Shown here piece after piece: positions 24,999 to 36,087 of a stretch of DNA of 64,000 nucleotides. A program made the position numbers and the translations under genes. Source of the DNA: Warburgia ugandensis (taxonomy: Eukaryota; Streptophyta; Magnoliopsida; Canellales; Canellaceae); NCBI GenBank assembly GCA_035236585.1, contig CP141127.1, positions 45,460,001-45,524,000 of the forward strand, given 5' to 3'. The stretch's first letter is position 1, and each line of letters begins with the position of its first letter. The notes under the pieces were generated by a model that worked only from the letters and a program-made list of their open reading frames with translations, was not told the DNA's origin and did no database searches.

Positions 24999-26996
24999 AA
25001 AAGATTAAATGGTTGAATAATAATAATAAGAGCATAAAAGGTCAGTAAATTATCTAATCCTAATAAAAATTGTAAGTAAGATAAACATGATCAAACAAGA
25101 TCCATAAGATCTTTAATGATCAAGAACAATAAGAATCCTAATGTAGTATTTTATTATGTATGTATGCATGTATGTTGTAGAAAAATCTAGATAGAGAATC
25201 CAAACCTTTGATCAAATATGATTCAAGGAAGAGAACTAAGATCATCCTCCTTAGGGATGATCAAACAACTAAACTTAGATCAAAGAAGAACTAGATGATA
25301 GAAGATCTAAGCTCTTGATCTTTATCAACAAGTATAAATTATTGATCAAAGAATCTATGAAAGATCAAGATCAAAGAAAGGAACAGACAAAGACTTAGAA
25401 TAGAAAATCCTTAGATCTAAAAGATTAGAAGATCATTCTAACTGCCAGATCAATTGATCAATTGGATAAACACTATATGAGGAAGATAGATCATGGTAGG
25501 ACACAAGGTCTTGATCCTTTACATCAAAGGACAAGATTAGACAAAAAATATAGATAGGATAAAAAACATAGGATTATTCAGATTTTATAAATATTAATAG
25601 TATGTAGGGATTTACGAATTTCATACGTCAATCAGGATCATGGAAGATTTGAAGAGATGAATCACTACTTGAAGGTAGGACGATTTTATGAATTCATGTA
25701 TATGGGATGTACATGTTGAATACATGATCTTATGCTAGAAATGTTGACAAGTGTAATGTTAATACTTGTATTAAATCCCTTGAAACCCTTATGATCCAAC
25801 CAAACAAATATGAAATAGTTAAGTTAGAATTGAGGATAAAACTACAAGTGAATATGGAACTAGAAGATTTTCCAGCCTAAAGTAAACAAACAGATTGTCT
25901 AATACGTATGAGACTTACTTTATATACAAGCATGGAGGCTTGTTGTTTTGTTTTAAATAGGCATAGGACCGAGGATACTATGCTAGGAGAGTTAGTAGGG
26001 TTTGGCCACTAGCTCTCCAAAACTTATTATTATATGGATACCAAGCGTAAATGAGGCTAAATGTTGGGTGGGGCAATTATGGGAAGGCCACCACTGTGAC
26101 AGCCTTGGTCCCCACCATACGGACATGGATATTGTGATTTCCACCAAGGATGGTATAGGTGGATTATTAGGCAGTTATATGCATGCATAGTATTCTTTTG
26201 AGTATTTTTGCATTATGATGTATGGCATAGTGAAATACCTTATGATATGGCATGATGAGATGCCAGGTAATCGTGGATTACTGATACTGCACAAATGAGG
26301 GAGTATGTCTAGCTGAGTTTGGATGATCTATCAACTCAGTATAAATTGGGTATCAATATGTTTTGAGATATTAAAGATTTTTCATGGTTTTGACTGAATG
26401 TATATATATCTATGCAAAGTATACAGTATGTATGTGTAAGGATGTACATATATAACTAAGTAAAGAGATTGATCCATGAGTATTAATAATGAGATTATTT
26501 AGTATTAGGATTATGCTGTCAAATTATATGCTTCTTGAATCCCCTACCAAGCATAACTTGGTGAGATATTGCAAATGTTTCATTATTTACAATATCTCAG
26601 ATACAGAGAAGGTGAATTAAAAGCTCAAGACTTAAGAAGACTTGGAAAAATAATCATCAAGGTATACCCTTGAAGACATGTACTTTTATTTGAGAGTATT
26701 GTATTGTATTGAGAATTTTTATTGTATGGTGAGCCTTGAAATTTGGATTATGTAATTTGGACAAGTATTGTAATGATACCCGGGTTGTACTGTGAACCAC
26801 TGGATGGATTTTGGATTACTTTATACAAAAAATTCAACTTATGTTGTATATGAAGTGATGACTTGGTTTTTTGAAAACAAGTTCTAAAAAAAAGAATTTT
26901 CACTACTTTGTTTTGTAAAAAAAAAAATTTACTACTAAGGGCCTTGCCTATGAAAAATAAATTACAAAATGTTTTAAAAAAACCTAGGTCATCACA
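24999..26996 (+). repeat. E 5' LTR, right portion
   Basis: Continues the LTR after the nested chromovirus. It aligns with the solo LTR at 58590-60486 and ends aacctaggtcatcaca at 26996. It contains a GATC-dense tract (25088-25515), the region with gttgggtggggcaattatggg, and the conserved stem-loop at 26563-26598. Confidence 0.85.
26563..26598 (+). other. Conserved LTR stem-loop, copy 1
   Basis: Arms gagatattgcaaat and atttacaatatctc pair at 13 of 14 positions across an 8-base loop. The upstream context cttgaatcccctaccaagca is shared by all copies in the family. It lies about 400 bp before the LTR end. Confidence 0.75.
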
Positions 26997-26998
26997 GT

Positions 26999-27010
26999 TA
27001 GTATCAGAGC
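26999..27010 (+). other. E primer-binding site 1
   Basis: tagtatcagagc lies two bases after the LTR end, one mismatch from the initiator-Met tRNA complement. Confidence 0.8.
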
Positions 27011-27127
27011 CATTCATCCAATCACAATACAGTACCATTATGTCCAATATGAAGATGATAATCCAATTTTAGATTAGGATTGAAATAGCTGTGTAGAATA
27101 CTGATAAAAATTTAGGTTTATGAGCAG

Positions 27128-27700
27128 ATACCACCAAAGAGAGTTACAAGGCTAACAACTCAAAATACTCCAGAAGATAATATGGAGAGATTAAGAATGG
27201 ATAATGTGGAAGAGATGGTAATAAGAGTATTGAGGAACCTTCTTCCTCACATTAAACAACCCCAAAGTTCATCACCTCCAATAGAGATACCAAGTACTCA
27301 GGCTCAGCTTGAAGTGAGGCATAATACACAAACACCAGATACTCCCACTGATATAGGGTCAATCTTCCCTTGTACCAAGTGGAGAAGTTAGAAATTCTCC
27401 ATTAGCCCCAGAAAAGGTTGACAAAATGATGGAACTATTTCAAAAGATGGCTACGGGGAATAATGGAAAGGGTGAAGCTATAAAGGCTGAGGAATGGATA
27501 TATGAAATAGAAAGGACTTTCAGTGCACCACATACTCCTCCACAGTTGAAGGTTAAATTTGCCACCTATCTATTAAAACAAGAAGTCGCATTTTGGTGGA
27601 GATCAGCTAATAATACATTCTTCTCAAATTCTGAAAATACTACATGGGAGGAATTTAAGGAAGTTTTCAACCATGAATATTTCCCTACCCACATACAAGA
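27128..27700 (+). pseudogene. E gag copy 1, truncated
   Basis: Chromovirus-like gag. The start codon is decayed (ATA at 27128, where copies 2 and 3 have ATG CCA CCA AAG AGA). The N-terminal part runs to a stop near 27390; a frameshift separates it from the Retrotrans_gag core at 27426-27700 (AEEWIYEIERTF, VAFWWRSANNTFF, WEEFKEVFNHEYFP). Homology to gag ends at about 27700, where the sequence passes directly into LTR sequence, so the C-terminal half and zinc knuckle are missing from this copy. Confidence 0.85.
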
Positions 27701-29376
27701 AAATATGATTTAAAGAAGAGAACCAAGATCCTCCTCTTTAGGGATGATCAAACAACTAAACTTAGATCAAAGAAGAATTAGATGATAGAAGATCTAAGCT
27801 TTTGATCTTTATCCACAAGTATAAATTGTTGATCAAAGGATCTATGAAATATCAAGATCAATGAAAGGAATACACAAAGACTTAGAATAGACAATACTTA
27901 GATCTGAAAGATTAGAAGATCATTCTAACCGTCAGATCTGTTGATCAATAGGATAAACACTATTTGAGAAAGATAGATCATGATAGGATGCAAAATCTAG
28001 ATCCTTTATATCAAAGGACAAGATTAGACAAAGAATATAGATAGGATAAAAAATATAGGCTTATTCAGATCCTTTATGAATGCATATACATGGGATGTAC
28101 ATGTTGAATACATGATCTTATGTCTAAAAATGTTGACAAGTGTAATGTTAATACTTGTATTAAATCCCCTGACACCCTTATGATCCAACCAAACACATAT
28201 GAAATGGTTAAGTTAGAATTGAGGAATAAACTCTAAGTGAATATGGAACTAGAAGATGTTCTAGCCCTAAGTAAACAGACAGATTGTCTAATACATATGA
28301 TAATTACTTTATATACAAGCATGGAGGCTTGTGGTTTTGTTTTAAATAAACATAGGTTTGGGGATGCTATGCTAGGAGAGTTAGTAGGGTTTGGCCACCT
28401 ACCCTCCAAGACTTTTTATTAAATGGATACCAACCCTAAATGAGGCTAAAATTGGGTGGGGCAATTATGGGAAGGCCACTACTGTGACAACCATGGTCGT
28501 CCCCATATGGACATGGATATTGTAATTTCCACGAAGGATAGTATAGGTGGATTATTTGGCAGTTATGCAGGAGCGTTAGTATAGATTCTGACTGCATGCA
28601 TAGTATTCTTTTGAGTATTTTAGCATTATGATGCATGGCATAGTGAAATACCTTATGATATGGCATGATGAGATGCCAGGTAATTGTGGATTATCGATAC
28701 TACCCAAATGAGGGATTATGTCCAGCAGAGTCGGGATGATCTATCAACTCAGTATATATATCTATGCAAAGTATACAGTATGTATGTGTAAGGATGTACA
28801 TATACGACCAAGTAAAGAGATTGATCAATGAGTATGAATAATGGGATTATGAAGTATTAGGAATATGCTATCAAATTATATGCTTCTTGAATCCCCTACC
28901 AGGCATAGTTTATTGAGATATTGCAAATGTTTCAATATTTATAATATCTCAGATACAGAGAAGCAGAATTAGGAGCTCAAGACTTAAGAAGACGTGGAAG
29001 AATAATAATTAGGGTATACCCTTGAAGACATATTTTTATTTGAGATTATTGTATTGTATTAAGAGTTTTTATTGTATGGTGAGCCTTGAAATTTAGATTA
29101 TGTAATTTAGACAAATATTGTAATGATACCCAAGCTATATAGTGAACCACTAAATGGATTCTGGAATTTAATAAAAGCATATTCCTTCAATGGAATTTTA
29201 TCATGTACAAAAAATTCTACGTATGTTGTGTATGAAGCGATGAATTGGGTTTTTCAAAACAAGTTCTAAAGAAAAGAATTTTCACTGCTTTGTTCTACAA
29301 AAAATTTTCACTACTAAGAGCCCTGCCTTTGAAAAATGTATTACAAAATGTGTTACAAAAAACCTAAGTCGTCACA
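27700..29376 (+). repeat. LTR piece joined to gag1
   Basis: Aligns with 25213-26996 of the 5' LTR, starting inside the LTR at aaatatgattcaagg-like sequence and ending gtcgtcaca at 29376. It carries the stem-loop at 28915-28950. Roughly 110 bp are deleted near 28070. No LTR start or polypurine tract is present at its left end. Confidence 0.85.
28915..28950 (+). other. Conserved LTR stem-loop, copy 2
   Basis: Arms gagatattgcaaat and atttataatatctc, with the same 8-base loop gtttcaat position as copy 1. The preceding context is cttgaatcccctacc. Confidence 0.7.
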
Positions 29377-29378
29377 GT

Positions 29379-29390
29379 TGTTATCAGAGC
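29379..29390 (+). other. E primer-binding site 2
   Basis: tgttatcagagc, 11 of 12 matches to the initiator-Met tRNA complement, two bases after an LTR end. Confidence 0.8.
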
Positions 29391-29507
29391 CATTCATCCA
29401 ATCACAGTATAGTACCCTTATGTCCAATATGAAGATGATAATCCAATTTTAGATTAGGATAGAAATAGTTGTGTAGCATACTGATAGAAATTTTGGTTTA
29501 CGAGCAT

Positions 29508-30397
29508 ATGCCACCAAAGAGAGTTACAAGGTTAACAGCTCAAAATACTCCAAAAGATAATATGGAGAGATTAACAATGGATTATGTGGAAGAGATGGTA
29601 ACAAGAGTATTGAGAAACCTTCTTCCTCACATTCAACAACCCCAAAGTTCATGACCTCCAGTAGAGATACCATGTACTCAGGCCCAGCTTGAAGTGAGAC
29701 ATAATACACAAACACCATATACTCCCAGTGGTACAGTGTCAATCTTCCCTCGTACCAAGTGGAGAAGCTAGAAATTCTCTATTCACCTAGAAAAGGTTGA
29801 CAAAATGATGGAGAGATTTTGAAAGATGGCTATAGGGAATAATGGAAAGGGTGAAGCTATGAAGGATGAGAAATGGATATATGAAATAGAAGGGACTTTC
29901 GATGCACTACATACTCCTCCATAGTTGAAGGTTAAATTTGCCACCTATCTATTAAAACAAGAAGCTGCATTTTGGTGGAGATCAGCTAACAATACCTTCT
30001 TCTTAAATTCTAAAAATACTACATGGGAGGAATTTGAGGAAGTCTTCAACCACAAATATTTCCCTACGCATGTATAAGCAAGAAAGCTAATTAAGTTTCA
30101 GGATTTTAGACGAGGAAACATGTCAGTGGTAGAGTACGATAATAAATTCACACAGTTAAGGAGATTTGTGACTCATGTGTGTAACACTAAAATGCACACA
30201 GTGAATCGATTCATGGAAGGATTGCACCCAGAGCTGAAGGTGAAGGTAATGTGTACTAAACCCACAACTTTGGCAGATTGTGTGGAGATAGATTCAAAGT
30301 TTGAAGAAGAATTACAAAAGAACCAAATCACTAAATTCGGTGAAGGAGGGAACTATAATCATAGGTCTTTTCAAAAGGGCAAGAGAGCCTTAAACAT
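29508..30397 (+). pseudogene. E gag copy 2, truncated
   Basis: Starts ATG CCA CCA AAG at 29508. The N-terminal region (MERLTMDYVEEMVTRVLRNL) is followed by a stop at the ccatgacctcc position, the FWWRSANNTFF core in broken frames, then an open block at 30120-30390 with MSVVEYDNKFTQLRRF and GLHPELKVKVM. It extends about 700 bp further into gag than copy 1 but stops before the zinc knuckle, passing into LTR sequence near 30397. Confidence 0.85.
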
Positions 30398-31426
30398 ATT
30401 ATTATATGGATACAAAGCGTAAATGAGGCTAAATGTTGGGTGGGGCAATTATGGGAAGGCTGCCACTATAAAAACCATGGTCCTCCCCAAACAGACATGG
30501 ATATTGTGATTTCTACCAACGATGGTATAGGTAGATTATTGGGTAGTTATTCGGGCGCACTTGTACGGATTCTGACTACATGCATAGTAGTCCTTTGAGT
30601 ATTTTTGCATTATGATGTATAGCAATAGTGAAATACTTTATGATATGGCATGATGAGATGCCAGGTAATTGTGGATTACCGACACTACCCAAATGAGGGA
30701 GCATGTCCAATAGAGTTTGGATGATCTATCAACTCAGTAAAAATTGGGTATGATTATGTTTTGAGATATTAACTATTTTTCACAATTTTGACCTAATTTA
30801 TATTTATATCTGTGCAAAGTATACAGTATGTATGTGTAAAGATGTGCATATATGACCAAGTACAGAGATTGATCCATGAGGATGACTAATGGGATTATGG
30901 AGAATTATGATTATACTATCAAATTATATGCTTCTTAAATCCCCTACTAAGCATAGCTTGCTAAGATATTGTAAGTGTTTCAATGTTTACAATATCCCAA
31001 ATGCAGAGAAGGAGAATTAGGAGCTCAAGACTTAGGAAGGCTTGGAAGAATAATCATCAGGGTATACCCTTGAAGACATGTATTTTTATTTGAGAGTATT
31101 GTATTATATGGTGAGTTTTTATTGTATGGTGAGCCATGAAATTTGGATTATGTAATTTGGACAAGTATTGTAATGATACTCGGGCTGTACTAAGAACCAT
31201 TGGATGGATTCTAAAATTTAATAAAAGCATATTCCTTTAATGGAATTTTATTTTGTACAAAAAATTCTACTTATGTTGTATATGTAGTGATGGCTTAGGT
31301 TTTTCAAAAAAAGTTTTAAAGGAAAGAATTTCCACTGCTTTGTTTTGCAAATATTTTTTACTACTAAGGGCCCTGCATTTGAAAAATATATTACAAAATG
31401 TGTTGCAAAAAACCTAGGTCATCACA
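30398..31426 (+). repeat. LTR piece joined to gag2
   Basis: Aligns with 26023-26996 of the 5' LTR, entering at tattattatatggata and ending gtcatcaca at 31426. It holds the stem-loop at 30963-30998. The gag-LTR junction differs from the one at 27700 in both partners. Confidence 0.85.
30963..30998 (+). other. Conserved LTR stem-loop, copy 3
   Basis: aagatattgtaa paired with ttacaatatccc; the outer pairs are partly lost, the inner ones intact. Same upstream context as the other copies. Confidence 0.6.
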
Positions 31427-31428
31427 AT

Positions 31429-31440
31429 TAGTATTAGAGC
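31429..31440 (+). other. E primer-binding site 3
   Basis: tagtattagagc, two mismatches from the initiator-Met tRNA complement, two bases after an LTR end. Confidence 0.7.
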
Positions 31441-31557
31441 CATTCATCTAGTCCCAGTATAGTACCCTTATATCCAATATGAATATGATAATCCAATTTT
31501 AGATTAGCATAGAAATAGTTGTGTAGAATACTGATAGAAATTTTGGTTTATGAGCAG

Positions 31558-32749
31558 ATGCCACCAAAGAGAGTTACAAGGCTAACAGCTCAAAATACTC
31601 CAGAAGATAATATGGAGAGATTAACAATGGATAATGTGGAAGAGATGGTAACAAGAGTATTGAGGAACCTTCTTCCTCACATTCAACAACCCCAAAAGTT
31701 CATCACCTCCAATAGAGATACCAAGTACTCAGGCTCAACTTGAAGTGAGGCATAATACACAAACACCAGATACTCCCACTGATATAGGGTCAATCTTCCC
31801 TTGTACCAAGTGGAGAAGCTAGAAATTCTCCATTAGCCCCAAAAAAGGTTGACAAAATGATGGAGAGACTTCAAAAGATGGCTTCAGGGTATAATGGAAA
31901 GGGTGATGCTAGGAAGGGTGAGGAATGAATATGTGAAATAGAAAGGACTTTCAGTGCATTACTTACTCCTCCAGAGTTGAAGGTTAAATTTGCCACCTAT
32001 CTATTAAAATAAGAAGTTGCATTTTGGTGGAGATTAGCTAACAATAGCTTCTTCTCAAATTCTGAAAATACTACATGGGAGGAATTTAAGGAAGTCTTAA
32101 ACCACAAATATTTCCCTACTCATGTACAAGCAAGAAAGCTGATTGAGTTTCTAGAATTTAGATAAGGAAAAATGTCAGTGGTAGAGTACGATAATAAATT
32201 CACGCAATTAAGGAGATTTACGACGCATGTGTATAACATTGAAACACACACAATGAATCGATTCGTGGAAGGATTGCACCCAGAGCTGAAGGTGAAGGTA
32301 ATGTGTACTAAACCAACAACTTTGGTAGATTGTGTGGGGATGGCTTCAAAGTTTGAAGAAGAATTACAAAAGAACTAAATCATTAAATTTGGTGAAGGAG
32401 GGAACTATAATCAATGGTCTTTTCAAAGGGGCAAGAGTCCCTTAGACAATTTTGGACATCAATGAAATCAAAGAAATCATACAAAAAGAAGGCAATGTCC
32501 CAAATGTAGAAGGTTCCTAGACATATGTGTCCTACTCCAATACAGCAAAGGCCCCCAATCAAATGTTATAATTGCAGGGATATTGGGCACATTGCTAACA
32601 ACTGCAGCAAACCTTTAGATGTTAAGGAGGCAAATCCGAAGAATATCCCTCTGCATCAAGGAAGGGTATTCACTATCACCGATGGCCAGGCTAAACCATC
32701 CAATGCAAAGATAGAAGGTACATTACTTGGCAAAGTATTTTTGATATAA
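31558..32749 (+). pseudogene. E gag copy 3 with zinc knuckle and protease stub
   Basis: The longest gag copy. ATG at 31558 begins MPPKRVTRLTAQNTP. An extra A in the run near 31693 shifts the frame. The core (WWRLANNSFFS-like) carries stops, then MSVVEYDNKFTQLRRF at 32172 and GLHPELKVKV. A CCHC knuckle CYNCRDIGHIANNC lies at 32564-32605, followed by LHQGRVFTITDGQAKPSNA, the start of the protease region. The frame ends at 32749 before any DTG active site. No pol follows. Confidence 0.88.
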
Positions 32750-34050
32750 GAATAGAATAATTGTAGTTGATTATGAGTATAGAAAGAATTAAAGTATGAA
32801 GGATTAGTGAAGTACATGTAAATACTACTTAGTGAAATAACTAGGAGTATTGCTTAGTAAATTAATAATTCCAATATATGAATAGTGAGTTATAGAAACA
32901 AATAATAAAAACAAGCACATCATATAATCGTGTAATATGTGATATTTAGGTTTAGCCTGATATTTGAAACAAATATACATGTGTAGAAATAAAATACATC
33001 AACACTAGTATAAAATCATTATTCACTTATACTATGTAGAAAAGTGGAATTTAAGAGAAATAGAAGATAATTTGGTAAATATGATATAAATAAATAGGAG
33101 GGATTAATTTCAACCTTTATAGGAAAGGAAATAGATACTAAAGATAAAACCTTAGAATTATTACAAATTTTGAAAATAATAATAATAAATATAAATGTAA
33201 GAATTACAATTGCTACAATATAATGACAATTAGTTAAAGGATTTAATCATCAAAATAGAGGTGATCTTACTTGAGAAGAATTTAAGGAGATAGGTAAATA
33301 TAGTCAAAATTGGTGAATAAAAATATTTTTAATAAAGATAAATAAGGAGATAAAATTTAGAGGAATATTGATTCAACAATATGATAGAATATGGAAATAA
33401 TTATGGACTATAATTGACATTGATGATAGAATGGAAAGTGAAGACCTATATATGAATGAGGATATTAATATCATGAAATTTGAGATATTGATTCTATTTG
33501 TATGATAGATTTAGTAATGTTGAATTACATATGGAATATAGAATACATTGATTTTGAAATAATCATGAGAAATAAATGTCTATAAACCAATATTGGAAGA
33601 GTTATAAGAACATTAGTTTGAAATTAAGAATCGACTCAAGGTGATAGGATTACTCATACAAAGAAAGATATGCTAAAGCTTATATAAATTGGACGAGGAT
33701 AAGAATGAGCAATAAAAGATGGAATAGCGAAAAATGAAGTATTATAGTGAAAGATTAGTAGAATTTATAGGATGTTTTAAACAAAAGGATAACTCAACTA
33801 AGAGTTATTAATCCTTTTGGAAAGTCTAGCAAAGAATTAGGATAAGTGATTAATGCATTAGCATTATTAGTGAGATGTGTGTTTATGACCTCAAAATTTG
33901 CTTCTTACCTTTGAGGAGAAGGTAACATGAACTATGAACAAAAGGAAATGAAGGGTTCCTTAAGTGGCAAGGCCACATGAGCAAACTTATGACTAATTTA
34001 ATGAAAACTCATAAGTAAGCTAAAATAAAAATTTTGAGGATGAAATTATT
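32750..34050 (+). other. E noncoding spacer, cytosine-poor
   Basis: About 1.3 kb between the protease stub and the polypurine tract, where pol would normally be. No open frame or domain is visible. The plus strand is rich in A and G and very poor in C: sampled 60-base lines at 33001, 33121 and 33361 hold only 6, 4 and 4 cytosines. This resembles the noncoding filler of LARD or TR-GAG type non-autonomous elements. Confidence 0.65.
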
Positions 34051-34065
34051 ATAAGAGAGGAAGAT
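34051..34065 (+). other. E polypurine tract
   Basis: ataagagaggaagat directly precedes the 3' LTR start at 34066. Confidence 0.75.
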
Positions 34066-34507
34066 TGCAATAACCCCAATTTTTGTAAATTCATTGAGAA
34101 AATCAATTTAATTTGAATTTTTAGAAATTTTGAGTTAAAATGAAAATTCCCTAATTTTCTCTATTTTTATGAATAAAAGGGTAAAATGATAATTTTACCT
34201 ATAATCGAGATCTAAGACTTTAATATTTAGAATGTACTTGGAAATACAATTCCAGCGCCACTAAGTATGCTCAATTCCGAGTTCAGGAGAATAAAATGAA
34301 TTTTTCTCCATAAAATGGAAAAATGGTCTTTTCACACCTCTATGGGGCCCACAAATGAATCTAATGCCCAAAAAACATGTAATGAGTGGTCAAATCACTA
34401 CCAGCTAATAGTGGAGAAGGAGGTGGTAGTGGAGAATCCAATGTTAATTTAATATTCAAAAGAATTAAAACATAATTATTACAAGTAATTATGAAAAATG
34501 CAAAACG

Positions 34508-34517
34508 CATATAAATA
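34508..34517 (+). promoter_or_regulatory. TATA box, E 3' LTR
   Basis: catataaata followed by a C run, equivalent to 13004-13013 and 56343-56352. Confidence 0.55.
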
Positions 34518-35619
34518 CCCCCCAAAAATCCTCGAAAAATGTTCATAAAATTGACCATGAAATTATCTTGCTTCCCCTGATGAACCAGATCTAGATTCAA
34601 TCCAAATTTCCAAAATCCCAAAAATCTCTTTTCTTTCATTTTCTCTCTCCTCTTTTTAATTGGAACAAGAGACCTAAATTCAATTAGGCACTCTGTTCCA
34701 AATCAAATCTTGCATATAGCACCATTTAGATTGTCTTAGACTACCTTATCAACAAAACCACAAAACAAAATCTAACGGTTCACACAATAGGAAATCACAA
34801 GACAAATGGTTCTTGGGCGATCTTATCATCAAGTGGATATTCTTTTAAATTGGGCTGCAAAACCTTTGTTTTTCTCCAATCAGGTAGGTGATTCTTTCCA
34901 AACTTATTTCATGTTGATTTATATAAATTTTATTTTTTTTAAATTAGTTTTAGGTTAAAAATAATAAAAATCAAGTAAGGATAAGGACCCTTAAATTTTG
35001 GATGATGGTGGGCTAAGATGGAAAATCTGAGCCATCCAATCGATCCAGAAGGGTCCATAACCCCAGGGTAAGAAATATTAGCCCTTGGATGTTTCAGATT
35101 TGGGAGATCTAGAGAAGGGTTGATCCGACGGTCTAGATTGAACCGTTTCAACCAATCTCCCAGATCAAGCGTTAATTTGAGCCTAACCCTGCTCAGATCA
35201 TTTAGCCACATTTTGGGATTGTCTAGTTACATTCCAAATCATCTTGCCATGTTCCAGATCGTCTAAAACATGTTCTAATGGGCAGATCAAATATGGGTCA
35301 TTGATTTTTTTAACTCAAATCTTGTTTCTTCAATTGAGAGCTCATTTTAGCTTCTATTTTAGATGGAAAAGTTGCTATGAATTTCTAATGGTGTGTAGAA
35401 TCTAATGGAGATGTTATATTTATGCTTTTAATTGTATATATATATATATATATATGATAATCACTAAAATCCATTCCAACAGTAATGTATGTGTAAGGAT
35501 GTACATATATGACCAAGTAAAAAGATTGATCCATGAGTATGAATAATGGGACTATGAAGTATTAGGATTATACTGTCTAATTATATGCTTCTTAAATCCC
35601 CTACCAACCATAGCTTGCT

Positions 35620-35655
35620 GAGATATTGTAAATGTTTCAATGTTTACAATATCTC
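35620..35655 (+). other. Conserved LTR stem-loop, copy 4
   Basis: Perfect 13-base arms gagatattgtaaa and tttacaatatctc around a 10-base loop. Confidence 0.8.
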
Positions 35656-36087
35656 ATGTACAAAGAAGGAGAATTAGGAGCTCAAGACTTAAGAAGACTT
35701 AGAAGAATAATCATCAGGGTGTACCATTGAAGACATGTATTTTTATTTGAGAGTATTGTATTGTATTAAGAGTTTTATTGTATGGTGAGCCTTGAAATTT
35801 GGATTATGTTATTTGAACAAGTATTGTAATGGTACTTAAGTTATACTATGAACCACTGGATGGATTCTAGAATTTAATAAAAGCATATTCCTTCAATGGA
35901 ATTTTATCTTGCACAAAAAATTCTACTTATGTTGTGTATGAAGTGATGACTTGGGTTTTTCAAAACAAGTTCTAAAGAAAAGAATTTCCACTGCTTTGTT
36001 TTGCAAAAAAAATTTACTACTAAGGGCCCTGCATTTGAAAAATGTATTACAAAATGTGTTACAAAAAACCCAAATCGTTACAGTGCA

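Larger units (their letters stand above)
15325..25003 (-). mobile_element. Complete-structure Tekay/Del-like chromovirus, coding-dead
   Basis: A Ty3/gypsy retrotransposon with two LTRs (15330-17950 and 22426-24998), PBS, gag, protease, RT, RNase H, integrase, chromodomain and polypurine tract in canonical order on the minus strand. Flanks are aaaac (15325-15329) and aaaag (24999-25003), a 4/5 target duplication. It sits inside the E 5' LTR, and the related solo LTR at 55731-60486 holds the unoccupied site near 58571-58600. The coding region has two frame breaks and seven in-frame stops, so it cannot move on its own. It is probably the youngest identifiable insertion in the nest, judging by the LTR similarity. 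Confidence 0.9.
34066..36082 (+). repeat. E 3' LTR (about 2.0 kb, internally deleted)
   Basis: Starts tgcaataaccccaattt and ends aaatcgttaca. It retains the first part of the LTR, including the 300 bp lost from the 5' LTR, and the last 600 bp. The middle, from about 13975 to 26425 of the 5' LTR (chromovirus excluded), is missing, with the join near 35486 at cagtaatg/tatgtg. TATA box at 34508-34517; stem-loop at 35620-35655; (TA)n at 35434-35455. Confidence 0.85.
12850..36087 (+). mobile_element. Composite LTR element E (gag-only, three PBS-gag units) with flanking target duplication
   Basis: The outer LTR ends are TGTAATAACCCC at 12855 and ...GTTACA at 36082. Flanks are gctca (12850-12854) and gtgca (36083-36087), a weak 3/5 target duplication inside the Athila B leader, which is collinear across the insertion. 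Internal order: 5' LTR, PBS, gag1, LTR piece, PBS, gag2, LTR piece, PBS, gag3 with zinc knuckle, noncoding spacer, polypurine tract, 3' LTR. No RT, RNase H or integrase is present apart from those of the minus-strand chromovirus nested in the 5' LTR. The element would need enzymes supplied by another element. The gag resembles that of chromoviruses and the primer site is of the initiator-Met tRNA type. Confidence 0.75.
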
